Part shown: positions 48,128 through 62,240 of the stretch, in pieces | How the letters are laid out: the number at the start of each line of letters is the position of its first letter | Numbering within the stretch: the stretch's first letter is position 1 | Source: Dioscorea cayenensis subsp. rotundata | Taxonomy: Eukaryota; Streptophyta; Magnoliopsida; Dioscoreales; Dioscoreaceae | Reading direction: 5' to 3' | Assembly (NCBI RefSeq): GCF_009730915.1 | Contig: NC_052487.1 | Location: 186,001 to 250,000 of the forward strand | Length of the DNA: 64,000 nt | Made by a program: the position numbers and the translations under genes | The notes under the pieces: generated by a model | What the model was told of the DNA's origin: nothing | Seen by the model: the letters and a program-made list of their open reading frames with translations, nothing else | The model's database searches: none

Positions 48128-48440
48128 GTAGCCCTTGCCTAGCCTGCCGTTCGATAGCCCCACTGCCCTATCAGCTGCACCACTATGGTAGCCTCGCCGC
48201 TCCAACAACCTTGCTTCTTTGAGTCTCACTCTCCACTCCAGTAGCCTCGTGCTCCAGTCCCGTCCTTTGCTCTGGTAGCCTCATGCTCTAGTCATGCCAC
48301 TTCTCATTTCGGTAGCCTCATGCTTCATTCCTGCTATTTCTCATTCAGGTAGTCTCACGCTCCAGCAACCCTGTTGCTCTGTTAATCTAATAAATCCCTG
48401 TTTCGGTATCTTTGTCGCTTCAACAGTTTTGTTGCTCCAC
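48128..48440. repeat. GC-rich degenerate minisatellite (34-53 bp period)
   Basis: GTAGCCTCRYGCTCC-type starts recur at 48188, 48241, 48275, 48312 and 48359, with weaker units before 48188 and after 48400. Each is followed by a CTYYACTYC or TGCYAYTTCTCATTC filler. The tract is clearly richer in G+C than its flanks. No long open frame crosses it on either strand. Confidence 0.75.
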
Positions 48441-49040
48441 TAATTCTGGAGGAAAGAAAAAATGACACAGATTTGAAACACACATAAAAATATTAATTAT
48501 GTAAGAGTTTAAATTTTTATTTTTATACGAACTCAAATGATTGAAAATGAGGGCACATAAAGTATTAACTTTCTTCAACAATTAATTTGAAGCTACCTTT
48601 CAGAGGGTGTGAAGGATATCAACAAAGGGGATGGAGACAATAAAACTTTATTTACTGAATATTAGTATATATTTATTATACATATATATAAAGAAAATCT
48701 ACCTTTCATTTATATAGTGTTTTTATTTTATAATTTTCTAATGGTACTTGGATTAATTAAAAATATATATAAAAAGAACCTTTAAAGAAATAGAATTACA
48801 GACACAAACATGGTTTGGAACTTTGGGTCACAATTTTATTTATTTAACTTTACTATACCCACATTTTCCCTTTTTCAAGGCCATATTTACAATTATATAT
48901 TTATATTATTTTTTAAAAAAATCCACATCATTATAATTAATTATTTTTTACCCAATTAGCACTATACTTAGCTTTAGGTCATTCAGTAAATTTCAGTAAT
49001 TGACAGGGGTAAATACGTAAATGTGGTACAAGACTTCCCC

Positions 49041-49066
49041 TATAAATGCGGTCCTTTCTTGGCGGC
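49041..49066 (+). promoter_or_regulatory. DHFR-TS core promoter: TATA box and E2F-type site
   Basis: TATAAATG lies at 49041-49048. TTGGCGGC at 49059-49066 fits the E2F consensus TTSGCGSS. A pyrimidine-rich leader begins just after, so transcription probably starts near 49070-49080. E2F control fits an S-phase gene for nucleotide synthesis. Confidence 0.6.
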
Positions 49067-49079
49067 ATTCTCGAATCCT

Positions 49080-49246
49080 AAAAAACCACGCGTTTGCTTT
49101 CCCTCTCTTTTCTTTCACTTCACTCTCTTTTTTCAAAATTGAAACCCCGAACCAAATTCTTCCTCTCTTCAAACCCTAGACTCCGAATCAGAAGAGATCG
49201 AAGCCCTAGTTCTATGATCGTGCTGATATGGATCTCTGATCGCTTG
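49080..49246 (+). other. Probable 5'UTR exon of DHFR-TS with upstream ATG
   Basis: The leader is pyrimidine-rich and ends at a donor (CGCTTG/GTATGC at 49246/49247). It contains an ATG at 49214 that opens a short reading frame (MIVLIWISDRL up to the splice). The leader intron(s) reach about 50570-50620, where a (CTT)n tract precedes a TTTCAAG acceptor candidate. An in-frame TAG lies upstream of the main ATG, so no N-terminal extension is possible from this exon context. Confidence 0.5.
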
Positions 49247-50655
49247 GTATGCTTTCTTTTTTTCTTTTTTTCTGAAATAAATGATTCATTTCCGTTAAAT
49301 CTGAGCACTGGGAGTTGAGATCGGTGTTGATGTTTCAAATCAAGGATGGAATGGTGTTTGGGGTATTAGAGTGCTTTTTTGGCTGCTGAATTGCTGCTAA
49401 TCTTTGTTTTAAATGGAGATCGGTGTGTTTGTGTGAGTTTAGCTGCGAGATCGAGTTTTTCTTTGATGTTTGACATGTATTTTTTTTGTTGTGATGTGGA
49501 GATTTGAGCGTTTTGGTGAAGATTTGTGCGTTTGTGGATTTGAAAACTCTGATGGTTTGATATCTTTTCTATTACAAACTGAATGATGTCTTGCTATGTT
49601 TGATATTGATATTAATGCTGTTTGTTATGTGAAATCTATAGAGAAATGAAGGGTCTTCATGTTGTTCAGAGTGAATTAGAATCAGATGAGTAGGTATATT
49701 AAAAATGTTTTGATGACTTAGTGGAATAATTTATAAAGGAATTGAGAATGTGGAGAGACTTGAGGTTTCCATGAATATTGACCACTTTGTTGTGTTTGAT
49801 TCAAAGTATCTGTGAATGTTTCAGTTGGTTTTTGGAGAACTAAAGTCATATATTTATAATGGTCGGGAATATTTAACACTAGACATGTTTCTGCTTTTTT
49901 ATTTTCAATCTCCCTGACCTTATTCTTTTCTTACCTTTTTTTTCACTTTTTGGATTCTGGTTGCAGGTTTCCTAAATATTTCAGGTATTTTTCTTTCACT
50001 CACCAATGGTTGTCTTTTGAGGTAATGAGGGGGCTATTTATTTATTATTTCTCATATGAACTTTTTTTAAAGCTTCCCCTGTTATAACAAATTACTTGTC
50101 AGTGTTTGTGGAGGTTTATTCTATTATTTATTATTTATTTTCTTTATATGTTTTGTTGTTTACAACTATTAATTCAGAGCTATTAAGATAATTAAATGTT
50201 ATGTGGCAATTGCTTATTTCCTTTATAAATTGTCTTTATGGTGAACCTTGATATTGAAAGCATATGTTCTGAAGCTTTTGCTTAATTGAATATGATTTGC
50301 CTTCGGTCCTAATGTTTGATTTTGGAACTTTCTGTTAAATGAGCATAGCTTACAAGAGTTATCTTTTAATGTACATTTGTGCTTAATATGAAGCATACTT
50401 TTGTTTTTGTTGCTTTGCAAATATCAGTGCATGGTTGTTGTTTTCTTCTTTTTTGCTGATTGTAACCCTATCTTGTGTTTAATAATTATGTCCATTTCTT
50501 GCCTTACCTAGTTCAAGTTTTACCATCTTTTAACGCAAAGCTTCGCTTCTTCTTCTTCTTCTTCTTCTTTCAAGCTGGGTTTAAGAAAAACATTTCCACT
50601 ATCCAGGGCTGTCTGCAAGGTTGTAAAGTAGTTCTGTTGTTCTAGAGTTCCAATA

Positions 50656-53816
<3,161 letters not shown>

Positions 53817-55692
53817 AGCCAGCCATAGGTTCTCTCCTTCTAAATCAAAAGAGAACTCTTCTTCCTTCCTGCCTCTTAATGTATGCTCAGGTAAGCTAAG
53901 GTTTTATGCAGAATATATTATAATACAAGTTTAAAAAAAAAAAAAAATTGCTGATTTTTTTTTACTGTATTCAGGTAATGTGGTTGGTTAATCTGTTTGT
54001 GGGAGCAGTTCTGTCGGCTTTTACTTTTTTTTTGAGCTGGAAACTGGTTTTCCTTTTTTTTACTCTTGTTTCTTTACCTCACTTTTGCTGGCCATGATAT
54101 CCTCTGGGATTAAAGTGCTTGTTTTACAGCCACCTATTCTAATTCAGATGTGCTACTGTATGAATATAGTGGTGATTTAGGAATTTGTTTGAGAATTGTA
54201 GTTGTGAAACGACAGTAGTCTGTCTGTCTTGCGGTGGTGTGCCTACTATTTGCTGGGTGATGCAGACTTTGGAGAACTGAAGTTACTCCAACAGTCCAAC
54301 GTGCAACTTTTGATCATTGGTGTTGTATTACTTAATTAATTATGATTGTTTATTAATAACAATGATTTGATCTAGTCAAAGAGTTCATAGGTCTATAACA
54401 TTGATCTTATAATGAAAGACATTAATATGAGACATTTTAAAATGTAGTAATGGATTTTGTGATAATGAGTTTTTAGGTACGAGTGTAGATTTGTAATTCA
54501 AATTTTGTGTCACCAAGAGTGCATAAATTAGATGTTTCATTTTTGACTCGTGCACATTTTTGACAATGCTCGTTGTATTTATAAACAAAAAATAAATAAA
54601 TAAATAAAAACTGAATACTTAGGCCTGTTTTACTTCTCATATTTTGTTTTTAGTTTTTTAATTTTATTTATGTGACAAGTATATCTAAAGTTTTTTTATG
54701 ACTTAATTTGCTCAAAAGGTTAGTTATCAATTTTGACATTGTTTGTGTTTTTTTTAGTTAAATATACATAAATTATGTGGGATTAAATAAAAGGAAAGTT
54801 CATTCAAAGACAGAAACTCAATAATAAAAGGAAAAAAATTTATAGGTGTATTTGATAGAAAGTGAAAATACAATAAATTTATTTTCTTAAAGCAAACTTT
54901 GTCAGCTGCCAAGCTAGTCTATCATAACAGAGTTTTGGTCGTGTGCTGTATTTTTATTCTCTAATTTGTATATTTTCAGTTTATTCTAATAAATAATTGC
55001 TGTTTGCAGTTTTTTTTTTTTAAAAAAAAATAAAAATAAAAAAACAAAAAGAGTTATAAAGCATAACGTAGAACATATTCAATTATAAAAGTTTTATGCT
55101 TCAGTTTTCACCAAGATTTATAAAAAAGAATTTAAAACCAAACAAAATCCGCTCATTATAATGGGAATTATTATATATAAGTTAGTGGGTTGGTCTGCGT
55201 CAACCATGCAAGCAAACAATATGATCTTCCAGCTATTATTCAAATCAACTACCTCTTGGTCATTATTAAATTTTGTTGTGTTAAGGTTTGAATCCTAAAA
55301 CTTTTATTGGGCTATCATCTTTTCTTTGAAAATATGATCAAATTGAGGCCTGGAGTACATGTATGCAGGAGCTGTAATTACTAATGAGCCAATATTATAG
55401 AATGCCCACCCCACCATTTACTTCTATAACGTAATAGTTTCACCATTTTCCATTATCACCAAAATGAGTGCAAACTTCATAATGAACAGGTGCAAATTCA
55501 CATGCCAAATGGACCCTTTCTATTTTCTTGCAAACAGTATCAAAATTTTGAGTCTCAGAGCATTGGATTCTGGTAGAAAAAACATTTCTTGCCATAAAGC
55601 ATGACAAGGCAATATTAGCATCTGAAATGATTCCATGATTTGATGCTGTGCTACATTATTATTTCAATAAAACAAACTAAATGAGGGTACAG
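53817..55692. other. Intergenic, DHFR-TS 3' flank
   Basis: 3'UTR and AT-rich DNA. A motif near 54754-54777 (TTAGTTAAATATACATAAAT) recurs at about 55971 and 56795. No gene was seen. Confidence 0.6.
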
Positions 55693-55706
55693 TCTTCTAG
55701 GCTTTG

Positions 55707-55809
55707 CTTTAGTGTTGTATGTCAGGGTTTTATCCACATCTAGTGGATGTTTTGTAATCGTTTCTCTTTACTTAATGAATGTGGTTTATCCATCGTTTTT
55801 TAAAAAAAA
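55707..55809 (+). mobile_element. 103-bp LINE 3' end with perfect 14-bp TSD
   Basis: The insert ends TTAATGAATGTGGTTTATCC, then T-rich/A-rich tail. It is bracketed by TCTTCTAGGCTTTG at 55693-55706 and 55810-55823. This is a severely 5'-truncated LINE copy; the perfect TSD points to a young event. Confidence 0.85.
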
Positions 55810-56099
55810 TCTTCTAGGCTTTGGTGTTTGTAAGAGGGGCATTGGTGCAATTATATTTAAATGAACATTTAACCCTATGCAATGGGTGATTTTTCTTTTG
55901 AAAGACAAGGAGCATTTTATGTTTTATGGATAAGAAAGATGTATCTCTAGTTGTCATTACTTTTTTGTTTTTAGTTAAATGTGCATAATATGCGTCGATG
56001 GAAAAGACTGATTTGATTAGCACAAGTTGATAACAAAGAGTTAGATGAGTTGGTATGCTCAAGCGCTTGTTTGATTGGAAGGAAAATTGGAATTGCCAC

Positions 56100-56770
56100 C
56101 TCTTAAAATAAATCGAGCCTTCATAACTCAGCCTAATAAAAAAGTCATTTTATTATAAATATATATATATATATATATATATTTGAACTCTTTCTAAAAC
56201 TCAACCCAAGACAAACCTCTACCACTAAAACTAAACCATTAAAAAACCCAACTCAAGCTGATCAAATCAACATCAGATATACTCAGCTAACAAGGATACC
56301 ACTCTTAATAGAACCATGCTTGATTCATTCAACATTAATGGGTTTGGCGTCCCAGTAACAACCAGTAGCAAAAACTTAGCTTCTATTTACCCTCATCTTA
56401 ATCATTCTTTTGATAATGAGTAATATTTAGAATGACTTCCACGCTGTTCGTAGAGAACGCTTTCTTTTGGCATATGCTTCTTGACCGTGCTCTCACAATC
56501 AACTATTTATATTTTCAATAAATTCAGCTTCTACTTATTTTTTTTTATTTTAAAATCAACTATTTATATTCTATTAATCTCGTCTCCGTGATAATTAATC
56601 TTGTTTAATCTGGTCTTGGGAATGTAAACTAATTGGCTGGAGGTGTCAAGCTTATCTAATGTTTACTTCTCCTGGGACTATATCCTCATTGCTAATATTG
56701 GGGAGTTTTTGTTTTATTGTTGCTTACTTGTTTTTATCAATAAATATGCATAAATCTTGTCAACTAAATG
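56100..56770 (+). mobile_element. LINE fragment X (linker to zf-RVT region)
   Basis: Decayed DNA that aligns with fragment Y (57550-58330). In translation it recalls the zinc-binding region of LINE ORF2 (frame pieces such as FWHMLLDRALTINYLYF, matching the family pattern FIWKLAHGKLTTGAYLYSL). It ends near a short ATCAATAAATATGCATAAAT tail. Not coding. Confidence 0.65.
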
Positions 56771-57549
56771 CAAGGCAAGTTCATCCATTTTTTTGAGTTA
56801 AATGTATATAAATTATGCTTAAGTTCATAGGATATGCAACCAAGTCTATGATCAAGAATTAAATATATTGGAGTGCTTAATAGAAAGTGGACAACTATTT
56901 TACTTTCAAAAGACTCTAATTTTATTATTTTTTATTGAATTAACTACAAAGTTGGTATGGTGAGTTTGCATATAACACAACTTGAATATGATTTCATAAG
57001 TAGTTATACCAAAGCATGGCATACAACATACTAAAAAAAGTTTCGCTTTATTTTTTTCCCCAACATTTGTTCTAAAGAGGAAACCATGCAAAATTTTCTC
57101 CTAATGATTGCAATTATTACACAAGTCAGTGTTAGCCAATCCACAAACAATACCCAAGTAATCTTGTTTCTCAGCTATTATCCTCCATTATCCTTTATTA
57201 TGAGCTCTCCAACATTATCATTCAAAATGAGCAAAATAACTCTATTATTATCCAACATTATGGAATAGTTTGGTACCTCATCCATTCTCCTTCAAAGCAT
57301 TAATGCGCATTTAAATCCTTAAATGTGACAAGGGAAGATGTTTCTTTTAAATCCAGAGGCGAGTTTAGAGGTACGCGAGAAGTATCTCTAATTAAGACAG
57401 GAAACAGGATAGAGTTCAGGAAGATGGTTCAATTTATAGGCAGAATTCAATTTTTTTTTTTTGCCATTCAAATTTGCATTGTGAAATCCCACCTTATGAA
57501 TCAAGAGAGTGAATGAATCTGAAAAGGAATTTTGAATATTTTCATTATT

Positions 57550-58330
57550 GAAAATATTTATTTAAAATAAACGAACTCATCTAAATCTCAACCATAAGAA
57601 TCACTACCCACTATAATTAACCATTAAAAACAAAATCTGATTAAATAACTCTTCCCTCAACTGAAATCACTGCTTAATAAATTCAACCCATAAGGATAAT
57701 AATCTTAATATGACAAGGATTGATTCATCCAACATTCTTGGGTTCGGCATCCTAGTGCTAGTAGGAAAAACTTAGCTTCCACTGTTTTCTCTCATCTTAA
57801 TCCCTTTTTGGACATTGTTATTGCCTACGAAGTTACTCCTAGAGTGAAAAACTTCATTTGCCAAATGCTTCTTGTGCCATACCTCCACAGTGAACTATTT
57901 GTATTCTATCAATAAATTCAACTCATAAGGATAATAATCTTACTATGACAATGATTGATTCATCCAACATTACTGGGTTCGACATCCTAGTGCTAGTAGA
58001 AAGAACTTCGCTTCCACTGTTTACTCTCATCTTAATCCCTTTTTGGACATTGTTAATGTCTACGAAGTTACTCCTAGAGTGAAAAACTTCATTTGACAAA
58101 TGCTTATTGTGCAATACCGCGACAGTGAACTATTTGTATTCTATTAAACTTAGATTCGTTGCCAAATGTCTTTTCTGTAACATGGTTGTAGAGACTACTG
58201 AGCATATTTTCTGAGTGTAGACTCATTGAAAGGAGGAATTTAACTTGTCTAATGTTTAGATTTTTTGGGACTATAAACTCATTGCTAACATCTATTATTT
58301 TCTTATTTGAATGCTTTATTTAGCAGCGAT
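57550..58330 (+). mobile_element. LINE fragment Y with internal 235-bp tandem duplication
   Basis: Translated pieces ASTVYSHLNPFLDIV, TPRVKNFI and LRFVAKCLFCNMVVETTEHIF-like text (read as FVAKCLFCNMVVETTEHIF) match the zinc-binding reverse-transcriptase region of plant LINEs, comparable with residues 765-845 of the LINE at 35984. A segment of 235 bp is tandemly doubled (57677-57911 and 57912-58146) at high identity, so the duplication came after insertion. Several frame breaks make it non-functional. Confidence 0.75.
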
Positions 58331-58641
58331 AATTGGATAAAATTTTCATTAAGTTCGAATCTATAATTCTAACAAGTGGAAGTTATACCTAAAGTGCAGA
58401 TTAAATCAACAAGAATATAATGATCATTCATCAATCAGTGATTGCATCTTGAAAACCTCTCAGTTCAAAGAATACTAAAATAATCAATTCTACAAAGAGT
58501 GATCATGAGGAGAACATCATAAAAATTATTCAAAACAAAGAACAAATAAGTAGTGAATTCAACCAACGAACATTAACAAATATCCATAGCAAAGATCAAG
58601 ATCAGTAAAAAAGAAAACATTCAAGAAAGCACTATTAAGTT

Positions 58642-59160
58642 GAGGATTTAGTGGCACCTGGATTCTTTTGAAGAGAAATCCACCAGAGAAGGCTTCTAGA
58701 TCCATTAACGCAAATCTAAGATTGCCTCAAAAAACATAGAAAACATTCATGAAAACCCAAACAAGGATTAAACTTACCAAAAAAGAAAAAAAAAAACCCT
58801 ATTCAATTGAGAATTTAGTGATAGCTTGATTCTTGAAGAGAAATCACTTGAGAAGACATTCAGATCAATAAGCTCAAATCAAATCTCATAAAAACATAGA
58901 AAACATTCTTGGATGCCATTGAGGTTCTAGCCCATACCTTGATTCTTGAAGAGAAATCCACCGGAGAAGCATCCAGATGAAAAAACCTCAAATCTAACAT
59001 TATGTATAAAAAAATATCACCAAATCCCTAATCGAAAGAGGTTTTACCGATACCTTGATTCTTGGAATGAAATCCACCGGAGAAGGCATCGAGATCCAGA
59101 TCAGAGGCGGCCAGAGAGGTCACAGAGCCTCTCTCTCTCTCTCTCTCTCTCCACAGCTCC
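58642..59160 (-). repeat. Four-unit exon-like repeat array
   Basis: Units start at 58642, 58809, 58921 and 59038 (spacing 167, 112, 117 bp). On the minus strand each carries a GGTGGATTTCTCTTCAAGAA-type block followed by TCAAG/GTATSG or a variant, which resembles an exon end with a splice donor, and then an intron-like stretch. The outermost unit (59038-59160) is preceded on the minus strand by a (GA)n tract and an ATG at about 59180. It translates in part as SDLDLDAFSGGFHSKNQ. Host-gene first-exon duplication or a transposon 5' end are both possible. Confidence 0.7.
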
Positions 59161-59640
59161 AGTTCAGCTCGTCTTCCATGGCGACGATGCCCTAAAGATC
59201 CAACGATCTTGGTCCCCTTTCCTCTGCTTTCTAGGAAAGGGGGGAGCTCCTCATCACGATTCGAATTCTCCCGCCTCTTCTATTTCAAGCGGAGAATTCT
59301 GTGTTCTGGTGTCTCACGGAGCAGGATAACTTATCCTATTTCCCTTGCTTTCAAATATATATATATATATATATAGTTGAAATTAATTATTTATCAATTA
59401 ATATATATAGTAAATAATGGTTAATCAATAAATAAGATCAAAATTTAAAATCGGTCCTAAATTTTATATAATATCTTATTTTGGTCTCTAAAATTTTTAA
59501 AATATTTATTTAGATGTGAATTATATGAATTTATTTGGACTGTAATAAATATATTTTATTTTATTATTAAAATCAATAATTGTTGTTGCGTTGCGCTTTT
59601 GTTTTTCTTTTTTTGTTTTGTTTTTTTTTTTATGTTTTTA

Positions 59641-59709
59641 CGTAGTTTCTCTTGTTGTATTATGCTACTTTTACTTAATTTATTGTGGTTTATCTATTTT
59701 AAAAAAAAA
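59641..59709 (+). mobile_element. Probable short LINE 3' tail
   Basis: TTACTTAATTTATTGTGGTT followed by TATCTATTTT and a nine-A run matches the terminal motif of the inserts at 40087 and 55707. No TSD was identified. Confidence 0.5.
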
Positions 59710-59903
59710 TTATAAAACATTTATATTATTTTGTGGTTCTTATAGAGGAGGAATTACAACTTTATTAATCCTTCCTTCAAGATAACAAGGATATGATTGA
59801 TAACATAGATCAAAAGTATAAACCATACAAAATTTAAACAAAGTTGTTATATAACTATGAAAAATAACATGAAAATAAATACAAAAACTAGATCGCTTGT
59901 TAA

Positions 59904-60525
59904 TTACATCACAACACAAGAAGGTTGAGGATCATGAACTCCAATATGTTGGCACATCGGACATGTTGACGGGGTGTGGATGACAATGGCCGGCATCGGT
60001 GGCGGTAATGGTAGGGGTGATGGCAGGAGTGGTACCTCTGGTTTTTTCTCTTTTGTGGTAGTATTTGTTGGTTTTTTCTCTTCTGTTTTCTTTTTGTCAT
60101 CAACTTTTTTGTCCTCAGTTTTCTTTACTGATTCTACTGCTTGTTTTGGAGGGGGTGGAGGTGGTCCTATACTTATTATTTCAACAAATTTGCCTGCTTT
60201 TCTTGTTCGCATAATCACTTCTATCGGATCAGCATCTCCGGTGACTGTCACTGTGCTTTTTATGACGTCAATTTCTATTTTATCAACTCCTATATTAATT
60301 AATTAATTAATTTTTGAGTAATTATTGAATAAAACACCATATATCCATGAAATATTAAAAAACAAAAAATAGAACTAATACTATAATTTAAGATAACATT
60401 CTAATATATATATCAAACATTAAAATGGAAAATGTTTTACCTTGTGAGCGTGAGATAGCTTGCATAAGTTTTCTCTTGCATTTTTGGCAGGAAACATCAA
60501 CTTTGAGCACAATCCTTTTCACCAT
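59904..60525 (-). CDS. Heavy-metal-associated isoprenylated plant protein (HIPP), gene 1
   Basis: Two exons (60525-60441 and 60289-59904) encode 156 aa. The HMA domain (residues 1-70) opens MVKRIVLKVDVSCQKCKRKL with the CxxC metal site, then VTVTGDADPIEVIMRTRKAG. A Pro run (six Pro) and a Lys/Glu-rich linker with KKTEDKKVDDKKKTEEKK-type text follow, then a Pro-rich segment. The protein ends SCVVM, a CaaX box predicted to be farnesylated, which anchors HIPPs to membranes. Family members bind metal or act as susceptibility and stress factors. A Cys pair (CPMC) near the end may add a second metal site. The ATG at 60525 is the first in the exon and gives a standard-length HMA start. Confidence 0.92.
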
Positions 60526-61767
60526 GGATCAATAGAGATATTATAGTGAAGAAAGCCAGCTACAAAGCTTGTAATTGTATACATAATTCTTATATATATC
60601 TTAGTTAATATAGATCTCATCTTCATAATTTGAAATCTTTGGTATGAACGATGGTTTATTTTTTTCCTAAAGATTTTGTGTCCTTTTTCTATTGTCTTGT
60701 TTATATTAAAGAGAATGAGACTCTTTTGTTAATTATACAATTGCTTAGTCAATGAGTCTTTATCTTTGTGGATTTAGTTTTGTGCTTTGTCTTGTTATTT
60801 ATGGATGCATTCTTGCCACTTGTGAGCTTTCTCTTGAGTTTGAGTGATCAAATGAAATAAAAAAAATGGTTGAGAAATAAGCATTTTATGTTATTTGCTC
60901 TATACTATTAATTTTCACTCTTTCCATCATGGCAAACATATATATAAGAGCATCGATACAACCGTTGAATCATGCTTGCATATTGCGGACTGTTTATTAT
61001 TGTTTATTTAACAGTATTACTATATTTATAAATAGTAACATATTAAAAAAAATAAGATGTACAATATTTTAATTTAAACCGTTTAATTCTATTTTAATTA
61101 AATGTCCAATTCTGTTTCTACTAGACCTATAATTTAAATAAAACAAAACCCAAATACAACTTATCAACCAGTTCGACAAAGGTACAATGGTTTTGATACT
61201 ATTTATGTTACTAGTTACATGTTTTATCTCCGTCTCTCATATTTCTCAAAACATACATGAGATCTTTATTTTCTATTTCTCAAACATATATATATATATA
61301 TATATATCTCATTCTAATGAGCTTTTCTCAAAAGAATTGAGTTCCTTTGTATGACAAACGAGGGCAGCACTAAATACACCTCCCAAATATTAGATAGATG
61401 TACACATCTTTCATTTATTTCCTTAGAAACAACCTGGAACTGGTTGTTCATTGATAAATGCAACTAATTCCCGGAATAAGAGATAACTACATAACATAAC
61501 TGTCACTTTGATTCATTATCCTATATACATCTCAGTTTCAGAAAAATCAATTCAGAGATTCAAAAAGAAAAGGCACAACCAAATAGCCTGAATTTTCACA
61601 GTTATAAAAGAAAACCGGAAATTTTCAAAGTAAACTGAATTAAGTTTATTTATTTGTTAACCCTTTTTTCATAGCAGATATAATCAAGAAAATCTAACTT
61701 TCACAAAGGGAAACCAACATTTGAAGTAGCTTCTGATGAGTTAGTTTTCCGGCTTTGAGAAAAATAC
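60526..61767. other. Intergenic spacer between the two HIPP genes
   Basis: AT-rich, with a TA microsatellite at 61287-61307. Promoter of HIPP gene 1 and 3' flank of HIPP gene 2. No further gene seen. Confidence 0.6.
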
Positions 61768-62240
61768 CTAAAGAATGGAACAAGGATTATAATAGTAATC
61801 ATCTTCTCTGATAATAAACCAAGTATCACATTTCTGACACGTCCTTGGTATATTATCAACGATGTCTTTTTTCTCGTCTTTCTTCTCTTCCTTAAACGGG
61901 CCTATGGTTACAAACACGGCTGATTTTCTGAATTTCCGTATATTTCTAATGATACAAACTGGATCGGCATCACCAACAACTGTCACCAAATTCTTGGATG
62001 AATCAAGTGTGACAGAGTTTATACCTTCTATTTTGGCAATCAATTTCAGCACCTTCTTCTTGCACTTTGTACATAACATGTCTACTGCTACAACAGTTTT
62101 CTGCAACAAAAGAGCATGACAGTTAGTACATTGCAGAACAGGAGGCAAAAGTGAGTGATCAAAATGAAAGGCCTGAAACAACAGAGAAAAGAAAAAAAAA
62201 AAGGAGAAATATAGAAACTGACTTTTGGGGCCTGTGACAT
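61768..62240 (-). CDS. Heavy-metal-associated isoprenylated plant protein (HIPP), gene 2
   Basis: Two exons (62240-62223 and 62100-61768) encode 116 aa. The tiny first exon gives MSQAPK, followed by the HMA domain KTVVAVDMLCTKCKKKVLKL with CxxC, then VTVVGDADPVCIIRNIRKF. After a short Lys/Glu segment the tail carries a Cys pair (CQKC) and a Tyr run, and ends PCSIL. That last CaaX box has Leu at the end, which favours geranylgeranylation over farnesylation. The donor after MSQAPK (AAA/GTCAGT) is only moderate; an alternative upstream start inside the intron frame (from 62181) would replace the leader with MFQAFHFDHS-type text and lacks family support. It is a head-to-tail neighbour of HIPP gene 1, probably an old tandem duplicate. 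Confidence 0.86.

Larger units (their letters stand above)
44961..49040. other. Intergenic region between SEC14 gene 2 and DHFR-TS
   Basis: A 4-kb AT-rich divergent spacer. It holds TA microsatellites (45524-45547, 45883-45899, 46940-46956), a LINE tail near 46880-46938 and a GC-richer minisatellite at 48128-48440. No gene was seen. Confidence 0.6.

Noticed and set aside
59180-59340. Protein-coding gene starting at the ATG near 59180 (minus)
   Set aside because: The frame closes soon after the GA tract; no downstream exon or family match.
59974-60306. Plus-strand open frame of 110 codons
   Set aside because: Antisense shadow of HIPP gene 1 coding sequence.
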